A stretch of 34,299 nucleotides of DNA from CAYSXY01 sp964435165 (lineage in GTDB: Bacteria; Pseudomonadota; Alphaproteobacteria; Rickettsiales; RI-342), in contig CAYSXY010000022.1 of NCBI GenBank assembly GCA_964435165.1, forward strand, positions 1-34,299, read 5' to 3'. This document shows positions 8,201 through 15,617 of the stretch, piece after piece (positions within the stretch are counted from its first letter, which is position 1; every line of letters begins with the position of its first letter). The notes under the pieces were generated by a model. That model worked only from the letters and a program-made list of their open reading frames with translations, was not told the DNA's origin and searched no databases. Both the position numbers and the translations under genes were made by a program.

Positions 8201-11200
8201 ATACAATGCGTCATCATCGTCAAAGCCTTCGATGGTGTCATTGCCAGCGCCACCATAGATATCATCCATACCGTCGCCGCCGAACAGCATATCGCCATAG
8301 GTTCCGCCCTGCATCCAGTTGCCAAGATCACCACCCATGGCGTAAATAGCCTTGGATGCACCTGTCGTAGAGAAATCACCGGTGATATTGTCAAGAATTT
8401 CATCCCAATCGGCAATTTTGTCGGCGTAGATCACATTAGATGTCAACAGGTTGGTGGCATTCATGTCCAGCCCGGAGAAATCACCACCTTCCAACTTAAT
8501 GGTCGTGACGCCATCGCTTAAGGTTGTGATATTGGTTCCTGCATTGTGCGTGCCGGTCATCGCGGCGCCATTCCAATCTACGATGATTTTATCCGTCGCA
8601 GCGGTGAAATTGGTAATCACATCCACGCCTGCTGTCGCGTTGGAGGTTGTTGTGCCATCGCTCAGCCGCATGAAATGGAAGTAGTTCTCTGCACCGCTGC
8701 CACCACCGGTGAGGCGGTCAACACCGGCACCGGCGAATAAATCGTTATGGGTGGTTGCCCCTGAGCCACCGACGAGTGAATCATCTCCGCCGCCACCAAA
8801 TAAGAGGTTATGATTGGCACCATCACGGCCCACAAGTGTGTCATCACCCATGCCGCCAAAAATCTCGGCATCCATATTGGCGCCACCGCCATTTGCATTC
8901 ACAAATCCATTGGTATTATCATCGACATGGACGATCTGTGCGCCGCTGCCCATGCTGGATGCGCCGCCACTTAGCATCACCTGGCCATCGCCACTGACCA
9001 CGACGATTTGATTATCATCCATCACAAATTCCGTGTTCAGCGTGATGTTGTTGCCCAGATTATCCACAACCAGTCGGCCGTTGTCGGCAGTATCCACCAG
9101 CTGATTGCTGAGGATAACATGCGTGCCGGAGGATGTGACCTGGATGACATCTACACCCGTTGTGTTTGTACCTAAGAAGTTGTGGTTTCCTGCGCCTTCC
9201 AAGACGATGGCATCTTTTCCGCCTTGCAGATTGATGGCATCGCCTGCTTCAAGCGCGCCCGGTGAGGCGATGGTCACGATATCATCCTGACCGGTACCGG
9301 TGATGTTATCGGCACCTACCTGCATGGCCGCGGTAATACCAGCGGTTGAGCCAGGTGTATTGCCATCATCGCCGGTTGTATTGGTGTTGTCATTATCGTC
9401 ATTGTTGGCGTTCGGGTCGTCATTGCCATCGGCTGCAACTTGATCGGCAAAATCCGGATCGAATTGCGGGCTGTTGGGATCCAGCCGTGGATCATAATTC
9501 GGGTCACTCGCCAATACCGGGTCATAGAGCGGGCTGGCCGGGTCAAGCCGTGGATCATAAAATGGATCACTCGCCAGTACTGGGTCATATTGCGGACTAT
9601 TTGGATCAAATCGAGGATCGTAATTGGGGTCTGTCGCCAGAGCCGCGTCAAATTGCGGGCTGGTAGGGTCAAACCGCGGATCATAATTAGGATCGGTCGC
9701 TAAATCCGGATTGAAAAAGGGTGTATCCGGGTCAAGTCGTGGGTCATAGGTCGGATCATTGGCAATACGCTCCTGGATTTCTGCTTCGAGTTGTGCTTGC
9801 TCTCTTGCAAAGTCATCATCCTGCGTGATAGCAGGGTCATTTAGTGTATTGCTGTCCTGTCTAATAATTGTTGTTTGCGTGGTTTGTGTTGCTGTTTGAT
9901 TTGTTGTGGTATTCGTACCTGACGTTGTTCCTGATGAGGTTCCAGTTACAGGCATATCCGATGCGCCTTTCGTGGCATCGATAGCGGTACTTTGGAAACC
10001 GGAAACTTCGGCATCTCTACCAAAATCATTGTTTGTGTTTAATTGTGGCTCTAACGTTTCTTTGGTTTGTTGACCATCAAAGTTTTCATTGCCGGAAAAT
10101 GTCTGCATTTCAACATTTTCGTCCGGATTTTCCATTGCACCGTTTTGGTCCTTCGTTAGCATGTCTGCATTGGGTGTTTCCTCACTTTCTTCAGCGAAGT
10201 CCTGCAATTCTCCATCAATTACGCCGTCACCTTCTCCAGCGAAGTCCTGTAATTCTCCATCAATTACGCCGTCACCGTCCACCGGCACACCATTTTCATC
10301 GGTTTGCACCGTGCCATCATTGATGATCGGCTCATCACCAGCAGCGACAATCTCTTCCGAGTCAGAGCCTGCTTCCTGCGTTTCCTCTGTCGCTGTGCTC
10401 TCTTCAGACGCCGCTTCTTCCGTCACTTCTTCCGTATTTTCTTCGCTAGCGGCTGCTGTTTCTTCCGGTTGCTCTTCGTCTGCCGCTTCTTCTGCCAACG
10501 CTTCCTGCTCTTCCGGCGCGGCTTCCTGTTCAGCTTGTTGCTCTTCAACCGGCTGATTTTCTATATTATTTTGCTCAATAATACGATCTTCATATTTACC
10601 GTCAGATGAAAATGTCATCACCGGGTTAAATTCGCTTTCCAGCTGTGATGGCGGAATAAAGACCGGTGGTGGCGGCGCCTGATCAAAGGTTTGAATGCCC
10701 ACCATCATGTTCGGTTGATTAAGAGATTGCACGCCACCATCGGTTTGCACATCAATCCAACCGACAGTGCCATCCGCATTCGGCTCGAGGAAAAAGCTGT
10801 TATCCTGGCCTTCACCCAGCACTTGACCACCACCCGTGGTGCCGCGAATACCCAGTGTGGCGACCGGTGTGGTGATTTCCATCTCGCCCGGATTATTGGC
10901 CGCGATCTCACCGGAGACGAATTTGAACATCCCTTTAATCACTCCAACGCTGGATGAACCCTCGCCGGTGGCGGGATCATAAACAAACTCATCGAGCGTC
11001 ATACGTGCATCGTTACCCAGGGTGAAAACAGACCCATCCTGAAATTCGATGCCAATTTTGCCGTTGCCTTCGGTTTCAATCACGTCGTTTTGGTAGACCG
11101 GGTCACCCTGCTTGAGTTCTGCTGTGCTGCCGTCAGCGCGCTTGACGCGAACAATCCCTTCCATGCGCTCAACCGTGCCGATGGACTCAGAAGTCGGCGT

Positions 11201-11551
11201 TGGGCCGGCATATTGTGCCGGAGCAACGGAGCCGGAGAGTTTTTCAATCGTTGCTCCCGTCAGGCGCTTACCGTGTTCGGAGATGAGGGCAGGGGATTGT
11301 TCCTGTTGAAAATAGCTGGTCACCAACACGGACTGATCTTTGGTGCCCACCACCAGGTCCGGTCCTTGACGCTCAAATTCTGCGCTGAGCATATCTTCTT
11401 TCAACGGCAGAATAAGGGAGCCATTGGTTGCCTGCGTATGCGCATCGACCACAGCCGTGTAAGGCTGTTTATTATTTTCTTCCGCCAGATGAAATCCACC
11501 GGTTGTTGACATTTGATTATTGCCATTAGCGGTGCTGTTTTCTTTGCGCAT
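5246..11551 (-). CDS. Giant RTX calcium-binding protein with FecR-like domain, probable type I secretion substrate
   Basis: This is a 2101-residue acidic protein without an N-terminal signal peptide. Domains in order: a FecR-like domain (about 125-250, with IGIEFQDGSVFTLG and TPVATLGIRGTTGG); a Glu/Ala-rich stretch (about 334-402); a short duplication VIDGELQDFA (429-438 and 445-454); a Thr-rich linker (538-563); five 21-residue DPNYDPRFDP-type repeats (599-703); then over 1000 residues with groups of GGxGxDxLx calcium-binding nonapeptides. Two tandem modules of about 250 residues share FTQG(E/D)D and ALGAFDF. The C-terminus (AQNYSVYTNGSNALVIND) is typical of type I-secreted proteins. The likely role is a surface adhesin or biofilm protein; this is inference. 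No HlyB/HlyD/TolC-type exporter is in the window. The start is the ATG at 11551, with GAGGGA about 10 bases upstream. Confidence 0.88.
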   Translation of the reverse strand: MRKENSTANGNNQMSTTGGFHLAEENNKQPYTAVVDAHTQATNGSLILPLKEDMLSAEFERQGPDLVVGTKDQSVLVTSYFQQEQSPALISEHGKRLTGATIEKLSGSVAPAQYAGPTPTSESIGTVERMEGIVRVKRADGSTAELKQGDPVYQNDVIETEGNGKIGIEFQDGSVFTLGNDARMTLDEFVYDPATGEGSSSVGVIKGMFKFVSGEIAANNPGEMEITTPVATLGIRGTTGGGQVLGEGQDNSFFLEPNADGTVGWIDVQTDGGVQSLNQPNMMVGIQTFDQAPPPPVFIPPSQLESEFNPVMTFSSDGKYEDRIIEQNNIENQPVEEQQAEQEAAPEEQEALAEEAADEEQPEETAAASEENTEEVTEEAASEESTATEETQEAGSDSEEIVAAGDEPIINDGTVQTDENGVPVDGDGVIDGELQDFAGEGDGVIDGELQDFAEESEETPNADMLTKDQNGAMENPDENVEMQTFSGNENFDGQQTKETLEPQLNTNNDFGRDAEVSGFQSTAIDATKGASDMPVTGTSSGTTSGTNTTTNQTATQTTQTTIIRQDSNTLNDPAITQDDDFAREQAQLEAEIQERIANDPTYDPRLDPDTPFFNPDLATDPNYDPRFDPTSPQFDAALATDPNYDPRFDPNSPQYDPVLASDPFYDPRLDPASPLYDPVLASDPNYDPRLDPNSPQFDPDFADQVAADGNDDPNANNDDNDNTNTTGDDGNTPGSTAGITAAMQVGADNITGTGQDDIVTIASPGALEAGDAINLQGGKDAIVLEGAGNHNFLGTNTTGVDVIQVTSSGTHVILSNQLVDTADNGRLVVDNLGNNITLNTEFVMDDNQIVVVSGDGQVMLSGGASSMGSGAQIVHVDDNTNGFVNANGGGANMDAEIFGGMGDDTLVGRDGANHNLLFGGGGDDSLVGGSGATTHNDLFAGAGVDRLTGGGSGAENYFHFMRLSDGTTTSNATAGVDVITNFTAATDKIIVDWNGAAMTGTHNAGTNITTLSDGVTTIKLEGGDFSGLDMNATNLLTSNVIYADKIADWDEILDNITGDFSTTGASKAIYAMGGDLGNWMQGGTYGDMLFGGDGMDDIYGGAGNDTIEGFDDDDALYGEDGNDQLFGGWGADTLTGGAGADTLDGGLGPDTYVYDAVGDSDMVNFDVIHGFDPHKDIIDLSSLGTFNLLLSGGGEGSLGAAGLDISFAYSAGGTNLFIDTDNGGAGDMQIRLEGYTGPIVSSFFDGAVQDSHLLSWSNDDIAGDNAVPNTFYAEYADQLYYTDQLEGSTSAADIIKVKSGGYASIGAGTLGTGANQIEKIWITGENPAMIYDFTFEGATNYAVQIDGSLIAAGGNLHVNAATNTGNMTIEGGLGVDTIIGGSGDDVIIASEAGDSVTFNGGDDTLKLEAGYTGALGGGRMNIIDFTQGEDVIDVTALGAFDFIGMTGFDGSANQIRFLDIAGSTVAQFNFSGDTTPDFEISLGSIMTLTAADFMGAGTPSTTSFTTGTADALVGTGGNDTYTAPTANDIQTGDNISDAGGTDVLDIQAGGTAVFGTYITAVETINLADGGGNYILDFNTNTVNWGGRIDASTLATGGDNVDVLAENSAQNIQVTTGVGADVIKTGSGDDVINTGTGNDTVHSSEGADQITLGAGFDMVKMQAAYMGATGVGNRMVIHDFTQGDDQIDLGALGAFDFVGDGSFTGGGQESVRYSHVASSTIIEVDMDGDGALDFEIEVTNGNLMLDDLDFIGATAVSPLSFSATASDNLIGTIGDDTFTATIAYDIQAGDSITTNGGNDTIHILSGGTAMFDTYVNDIQVINLDDNGSYILDFETNSADFTGIIDASVLTGGNQVTLNALNSTGLTANTGAGDDMLRTGVGADIINAGDGHDSINAGGGNDMVDGMMGDDTIYGGMGDDLIDAGAGTFDHLYGEDGDDVLQTPNFIVGQDELYDGGAGFDTLKLMNDGMPATTTIDFSQINTGVNTYVNNMEVIDLRDDSWQLNGLSAAVVNNMVDNGPALGNLHDAVGITGISGQTPLNGYFGVIITGEADDTVDLTSLGWTDSATDVTWDDGSGGGAQNYSVYTNGSNALVINDAINVTQ
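5955..7465 (-). repeat. Two tandem modules of about 250 residues within the RTX gene
   Basis: Two consecutive coding modules (approximately 6714-7465 and 5955-6714) share the same order of motifs: a GxGxD nonapeptide run, an IDFTQGED- or HDFTQGDD-type segment, ALGAFDF, a DFEI strand, a GT..D(T/D)-type calcium loop, DIQ.GD, and an (N/S)YILDF strand followed by IDAS(T/V)L. Boundaries are approximate. They are diverged copies, so the duplication is old. Confidence 0.75.
9443..9757 (-). repeat. Five 63-bp tandem repeats encoding DP-rich 21-residue units
   Basis: Residues 599-703 of the RTX protein consist of five units of exactly 21 residues with consensus DPNYDPRFDPNSPQYDPVLA plus one Ser or Thr. 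They sit between the Thr-rich linker and the first calcium-binding block. They are likely an extended spacer; copy number could vary between strains. Confidence 0.9.
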
Positions 11552-11773
11552 GATCCCGTTCCCTCTTTTTGTTGTCCGGTCTCGGTGTTATTCTCTCTTT
11601 TTAGCCGTGCCTCGTGAGGCTTATGTCGTAATTGGCTTTAATTTTAATCTATTTATTAAGGTAACATGAATAATAAGGCAGAAATGGTTAACAAAATACT
11701 TAACGAGCAGGTTGTTTTTTCATCATAATTTAGTTCAAATTGTATCTATTTCAGGCATTGAAGGAGAGAATGA

Positions 11774-12493
11774 GTGGTTAATATAGTCGTGTTAACAGGT
11801 GCTGGTATCTCCGCTGAATCAGGTCTGCAGACCTTTCGAGCGTCGGATGGGCTGTGGTGCGACCATCGGGTGGAAGATGTTGCCACGCCAGAGGCGTTTG
11901 AACGCAATCCTGTGCTGGTGCATGAATTTTATAATCTGCGGCGGCGGCAATTGGCCGAAGTGCAGCCTAATGCGGCGCACCATGCCCTGGCAGAGTTAGC
12001 GGTGCGATGGGATGGGGATTTTTTGTTGGTAACGCAGAATGTTGATAATTTGCATGACCGGGCGATGGATGCGGTAAGGCAGGATGGGAGAGTGGATGAT
12101 CGCTCACTCATTCATATGCATGGAGAGTTGGCCAAGGTACGCTGCGTGCATTCTGGGCAGGTGATTGACTGGGAGGGTGATTTGTCGCTGGAGACTGTCT
12201 CCCCACTTGATGAATCCGTAGGTACGTTGCGTCCGCATATCGTGTGGTTTGGTGAGATGCCGTTGGAGATGGAGCGTATTTATAATGCGTTGCAACAGTG
12301 CGATCTGTTTGTTTCCATCGGCACGTCAGGCAATGTCTACCCTGCGGCGGGCTTTGTGCAGGAGGCAAAGGCCGCTGGGGCGGAGGCCGTGGAAATCAAC
12401 CTGGAGCCAACCGGCAACCCGCTGTTTGATAAAGGATTTTATGGTAATGCAACCGAGCAGGTGTCTGTATTTATAAAAGAATTGGGCTATTGA
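11774..12493 (+). CDS. cobB: CobB-type sirtuin, NAD-dependent lysine deacylase
   Basis: This 239-residue class III (SIRT5-like) sirtuin removes acyl groups from lysines using NAD. The NAD-binding motif GAGISAESG (9-17), QNVD (88-91) and the catalytic His116 in HMHGE are present. Tyr53 and Arg56 in FYNLRRR are the pair that selects succinyl/malonyl groups in SIRT5-like enzymes. The C-terminal Rossmann part has SIGTSGNVYPAAGF and NLEP. The zinc site appears lost: only Cys124 remains where the family has a CxxC-type cluster, and the CHCC-like segment present in E. coli CobB is missing. The start is GTG at 11774 with AAGGAG 7 bases upstream; the nearby ATG at 11770 is out of frame and stops after three codons. 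It is transcribed divergently from the RTX gene. Confidence 0.93.
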   Translation: MVNIVVLTGAGISAESGLQTFRASDGLWCDHRVEDVATPEAFERNPVLVHEFYNLRRRQLAEVQPNAAHHALAELAVRWDGDFLLVTQNVDNLHDRAMDAVRQDGRVDDRSLIHMHGELAKVRCVHSGQVIDWEGDLSLETVSPLDESVGTLRPHIVWFGEMPLEMERIYNALQQCDLFVSIGTSGNVYPAAGFVQEAKAAGAEAVEINLEPTGNPLFDKGFYGNATEQVSVFIKELGY

Positions 12494-12557
12494 TTTTTTT
12501 TACATGGGCACAGCGTTGCGCCATGCCCATGAAGAGACTTGCGGTCTCAAATTGAGG

Positions 12558-12794
12558 TTAATCCTCGTCGTCGGTGACCCAATCCACTTCTTTCAGAGCT
12601 TGCTCGTATTCAACAGCGGCTTCCGAAGTTTCGTCGTGGATGTCGATCTCGATGGTTTCAATGTCCTCTTGACCGAATTCCGACTCCCAGAACTCCCTTT
12701 TGGTGGGATAATGGTGGGCTTCGCCTTTGGTTTGGTCGAGTACATCGACCCCGACTACTGTAGATCCATCAATCAGCACGTAAGCGCGCTTCAT
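12558..12794 (-). CDS. Small acidic protein of unknown function (pair member 1)
   Basis: A 78-residue acidic protein, not recognised. The start is the ATG at 12794, supported by a full GGAGGT 8 bases upstream; a TTG three codons earlier overlaps that site and is unlikely. There is no signal peptide or membrane segment. It resembles the next gene upstream: both have a D/E-G-x4-G-V/I N-terminal pattern, a central HHYPTKREF or GHYFPNDEKF segment and an ending in WV (here followed by TDDED). The pair are separated by about 195 bp, each with its own strong ribosome binding site. Confidence 0.75.
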   Translation of the reverse strand: MKRAYVLIDGSTVVGVDVLDQTKGEAHHYPTKREFWESEFGQEDIETIEIDIHDETSEAAVEYEQALKEVDWVTDDED

Positions 12795-12989
12795 GTGTAA
12801 CAACCTCCAATTACTCCCCCTCTATAAGACTTCATCTGATTAGGGGGTAATAAATCAGACGCGCTGATTATAGGAAGATAGAGGAAGTTAAGTGTGAAAA
12901 TTTTATGAAAATACAGTGTCTATGCTGTTTGTGCTTATTTCTTTGTTTATGAATGGGGCGCAGCAACGCCACACCTCATTTGCCAGAGG

Positions 12990-13202
12990 CTAGACCCAGC
13001 TTACTGTTTCAGCTTCGAGGGTTTTGAATTCGCGTGCAACAACATCCTTATCATCGCGGTTAACCACGAGAGGGGTTGTGCCGATACCTGAGGCGTTGAA
13101 CTTTTCATCGTTAGGGAAGTAATGCCCTACGACACCGTTCTTACCCTTTGCGAAGTGAATGATACCCTCGAAAAAGTCGCCTTCGTAAACTTTGAATGTC
13201 AT
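12990..13202 (-). CDS. Small protein of unknown function (pair member 2)
   Basis: A 70-residue protein, not recognised. The ATG at 13202 has GGAGGT just upstream (spacing 4-5 bases). It shares the layout of the 12558-12794 product: YEGDFFEGI near the N-terminus, GHYFPNDEKF in the middle and SWV at the C-terminus. Both lack export signals. They are probably ancient tandem paralogues; the function is unknown. Confidence 0.72.
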   Translation of the reverse strand: MTFKVYEGDFFEGIIHFAKGKNGVVGHYFPNDEKFNASGIGTTPLVVNRDDKDVVAREFKTLEAETVSWV

Positions 13203-13365
13203 GATGACCTCCAATCTTCCCCTTTAGTGAGATTGTCTAACGGGAAGTATTTTAGACGGACGAGACTATAGCGAACTCTTGATTTTGTGTGCATGAAGCT
13301 TTCATGACATTTCGCAAGCCAAGCCGGATGTTTGTATAATTCATTGATAATGCCTTAGGTTTATC

Positions 13366-13740
13366 ATTCCGGCGAAAGCCGGAATTCAGCTTCAATAGCA
13401 TAACGCTTTTCTTGTCATTCGCCGGTTTAACCGGCGAATCCAGATGAGTGGCCTTGTGACAATACGTCATTCTTTAGCAAGACAAGCGCATACACCACGC
13501 CGGGCCTGCTTGCCCGGCTACTGACAGGATTCAGTCCTTTACAGAGATGGATTCCAGACATGCTCGCCTGCTGACTCGCATTCTGGAATGACAAGAACTC
13601 CCTCTCTCTTTTGGAGAGGGGGCACAGCGTCCATCTCCGCGAAGGTGGGTACCTCTATTATTGAATGTCTGAATCGTTGGATAGAGAGACTCCTGCCTCT
13701 CGCCGTACAAGCGTTGGCGAAGCAGGTCGCAGGAGTGACA
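13366..13740. repeat. Cluster of at least six palindromic repeats in a gene-free region
   Basis: The region 13203-13940 holds no convincing gene. It contains distinct inverted repeats close together: ATTCCGGC-GAAA-GCCGGAAT (13366-13385), ATTCGCCGG-5-CCGGCGAAT (13417-13439), GCCGGGC-6-GCCCGGC (13499-13518), ATTCCAGA-23-TCTGGAAT (13551-13589), CCCTCTC-7-GAGAGGG (13600-13620) and ACTCCTGC-32-GCAGGAGT (13689-13736). They resemble dispersed REP-like elements. The short ORFs read through them look like repeat-derived noise. Confidence 0.85.
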
Positions 13741-13940
13741 ACAGGGAGCAGATTTTCTGCCGGTGAGTATCGCAAGCCGAAGGCTCCATGGCGCAATATA
13801 GCAATTGCCTGCGTTTAGTCAGAAAAGAGCATACGGTCACACTACACGCGCCGCAGTTAACTGTCACAAAATTGACATCATGTTGTGTTAATATTCGACT
13901 GGGAGAAGTCGTATCAATTATAAGATAAAGGATAAGTATC

Positions 13941-14594
13941 ATGGTACTTGGAGGCGTTATAGACATTATACAAGATGAAGAAGAGTTGGAGCGTTTACGC
14001 CAGAATTTGCTGCTCGGCAGTGGTGATGGACAGGATAATGATGGCCGTGAGGGTGGAGGCATCGTTGCCGATGCGATGGAATTTGCTGAGCGCACAGGTA
14101 TTTTTGGCGCAGCGACGGATTATGCGTTGGGAGAATCGGACATCAATCCAATCAACATGCTCATGAACAATGAGAATTTAGAAGTATCCGAGGAACAACC
14201 GGAGTTTTTACGTATCGGTGGCATTATGGGGCTTTCCATTCCAACTGATATATTGAGTGAGGAAGGCGGCGTGTGGGGATTACTCAGTGGTGATCCGGGC
14301 CAGGATGAGGAACGTGAGGCGGGTTCTATATTCAGCCAATTCTCTCCGTTGTTAGAGGATTTTCGTGAGCGTTTTTTACCGCAAGCTGCCGAAGGCGATG
14401 TGGATCGTGAAGAGGTTGAAGGAGAAGTGCGTGGCAGTTTTCTACAAACCATTATTAGCGCGGTGCAGGAGCGTGTTGGCGGAATCACCGCAGAAGAAGC
14501 ACCGGATAATCCCGTGGTGGGGCAGGGCGGTGCGCCGGTAAGCGAGATCAATGAAGATGCATTCATTGTTGATTGGCCGTCACCTACTCGATAA
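13941..14594 (+). CDS. Acidic protein of unknown function, 217 residues
   Basis: I do not recognise this protein. It is strongly acidic, with many Glu/Asp and Gly residues, no signal peptide and no clear membrane segment. It looks partly disordered, with several hydrophobic patches (GGIMGLSIPTDIL, GSFLQTIISAVQERVGG). The ATG at 13941 is the first in frame after the repeat cluster, with a weak AAAGGAT upstream. A rho-independent terminator lies 23 bp after the stop, so it forms its own transcription unit. It is flanked by palindrome clusters and another unknown gene, and may be lineage-specific. Confidence 0.68.
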   Translation: MVLGGVIDIIQDEEELERLRQNLLLGSGDGQDNDGREGGGIVADAMEFAERTGIFGAATDYALGESDINPINMLMNNENLEVSEEQPEFLRIGGIMGLSIPTDILSEEGGVWGLLSGDPGQDEEREAGSIFSQFSPLLEDFRERFLPQAAEGDVDREEVEGEVRGSFLQTIISAVQERVGGITAEEAPDNPVVGQGGAPVSEINEDAFIVDWPSPTR

Positions 14595-14616
14595 ACAAGA
14601 TTAAATGATAACGCGT

Positions 14617-14644
14617 AAAGCCGGGAAAAATGTCCGGCTTTTTT
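14617..14644 (+). terminator. Rho-independent terminator after the 13941-14594 gene
   Basis: A 7-bp stem AAGCCGG/CCGGCTT with a 9-nt loop is followed directly by a T run (TTTTTT), in the plus orientation and 23 bp past the stop codon. Confidence 0.88.
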
Positions 14645-14733
14645 GCATTTAATTGTCATCTGGCTGTCACAGGCTTGTCGTAAAGAAGCGCTATGCTGGG
14701 AATAAGATTGTAAATAAAAATCGGAGGCAGATT

Positions 14734-15435
14734 GTGCCCTATAGCACAAGCGAAACCATTTTTTTCTCACGGGGAATCTACACCTTGGATGTGAATACCA
14801 CTCACCATCCGACGTTTATGGACCGTCGCACAGAATTTTCTGGTAAGGCTATTTTGGAAGATGATATTCCCCTGCGTGTAACCTTGATGTTTCCTGATGC
14901 AGAGACCGCAAAATTACTTCGGCCTGTAATTGATTATCTGCGTGAACAGGACAAAGCGGAGGCGGGTGAGCGGGATCCTCAAAATACCTTTCGTCTAGAT
15001 GATGATGGTCGTTATGTGGAAATTCGTGCCGTATCGATGGAGAAATTACAGCGCGATATGCAACGGCTGTGTAGTTTAATATCTGATTTTATTGAGCAAC
15101 TTCAGGATGACCCTGAGATTGATAATGATGTATATGTGGAACCTCTGCAATCAGTCTTTACCCATTTAGAAGAACAATTTGCCGATATTAATCAGCGTAT
15201 TGCGGCAGAAATTGACCCGTATTCCACGCATATTACGCTGTGTAGGCACCCGCAAATAGAAGGGGAGAATGGCCGGAACGAGGCGAGTGTAGATAATGGC
15301 GGTGGCATGAATCCCGTACAGCGTTTTATTATGGGGATGGCGGCCAGGCTCACAGGATTGGCAATATCGGATACCGGCCGAATTGAGCAGATGGATCAGC
15401 AGCAACAAGATGATTATACGCGCTTTTCAAAATAG
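14734..15435 (+). CDS. Protein of unknown function, 233 residues
   Basis: I do not recognise this protein. It starts at the GTG at 14734, preceded by CGGAGG at good spacing; the open frame extends 27 codons further upstream but has no better start. It lacks a signal peptide and membrane segments. The middle part (about residues 95-165) looks helical and acidic, and could form a coiled coil (EKLQRDMQRLCSLISDFIEQ, then HLEEQFADINQRIAAEI). The last 40 residues are Gly/Gln-rich (NPVQRFIMGMAARL, DQQQQDD). It is separated from the preceding acidic gene by a terminator. Confidence 0.68.
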   Translation: MPYSTSETIFFSRGIYTLDVNTTHHPTFMDRRTEFSGKAILEDDIPLRVTLMFPDAETAKLLRPVIDYLREQDKAEAGERDPQNTFRLDDDGRYVEIRAVSMEKLQRDMQRLCSLISDFIEQLQDDPEIDNDVYVEPLQSVFTHLEEQFADINQRIAAEIDPYSTHITLCRHPQIEGENGRNEASVDNGGGMNPVQRFIMGMAARLTGLAISDTGRIEQMDQQQQDDYTRFSK

Positions 15436-15439
15436 ATAC

Positions 15440-15563
15440 CCACGGGTAACCCCGTGGTACTTATCCCTGCGGGGCTACGAACGCGATGCGTTCGCCGTCC
15501 TGCTCACGCAGTCCGGATACTCATTCACCCACGCCTAAAGGCGTGGTGCTCTGTCCTGCGGAC
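15440..15563. repeat. Hairpin cluster between the unknown gene and topA
   Basis: Compact hairpins follow one another: CCACGGG-TAAC-CCCGTGG (15440-15457), CGAACGC-GAT-GCGTTCG (15478-15494), CTGC-TCAC-GCAG (15500-15511), CCACGCC-TAAA-GGCGTGG (15529-15546) and GTCC-TGC-GGAC (15553-15563, with the arms touching). Two short blocks, CCCTGCGGG and TTCGCCGTCC, also occur in the same order in the tRNA-half repeat spacer near 1204 and 1360, so the two loci may carry related palindromic elements. Hairpins of this kind are also found at the ends of IS200/IS605-type elements, but no transposase is present. Confidence 0.75.
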
Positions 15564-15617
15564 CGTATAGAAGAAATGCCAACATTGCAGTGGCGTAATG
15601 GCGTTTACGCAGTGCTG

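Noticed and set aside
5355..11509. Many plus-strand and other-frame ORFs of 60-256 codons opposite the RTX gene
   Set aside because: The RTX gene is long, uninterrupted and rich in family motifs; the opposing frames are open because of its Gly/Asp codon bias and show no starts with ribosome binding sites or recognisable domains.
12503..12531. 8-bp inverted repeat CATGGGCA/TGCCCATG after cobB considered as a terminator
   Set aside because: The T run lies before the stem on the plus strand and an A run follows on the minus strand, so neither orientation has terminator form.
13252..13470. 72-codon minus-strand ORF
   Set aside because: It is formed by two of the palindromes (13366-13385 and 13417-13439) and has no coding look.
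13588..13818. 76-codon plus-strand ORF in the palindrome cluster
   Set aside because: It runs through two of the inverted repeats and its product looks like repeat-derived sequence; no ribosome binding site.
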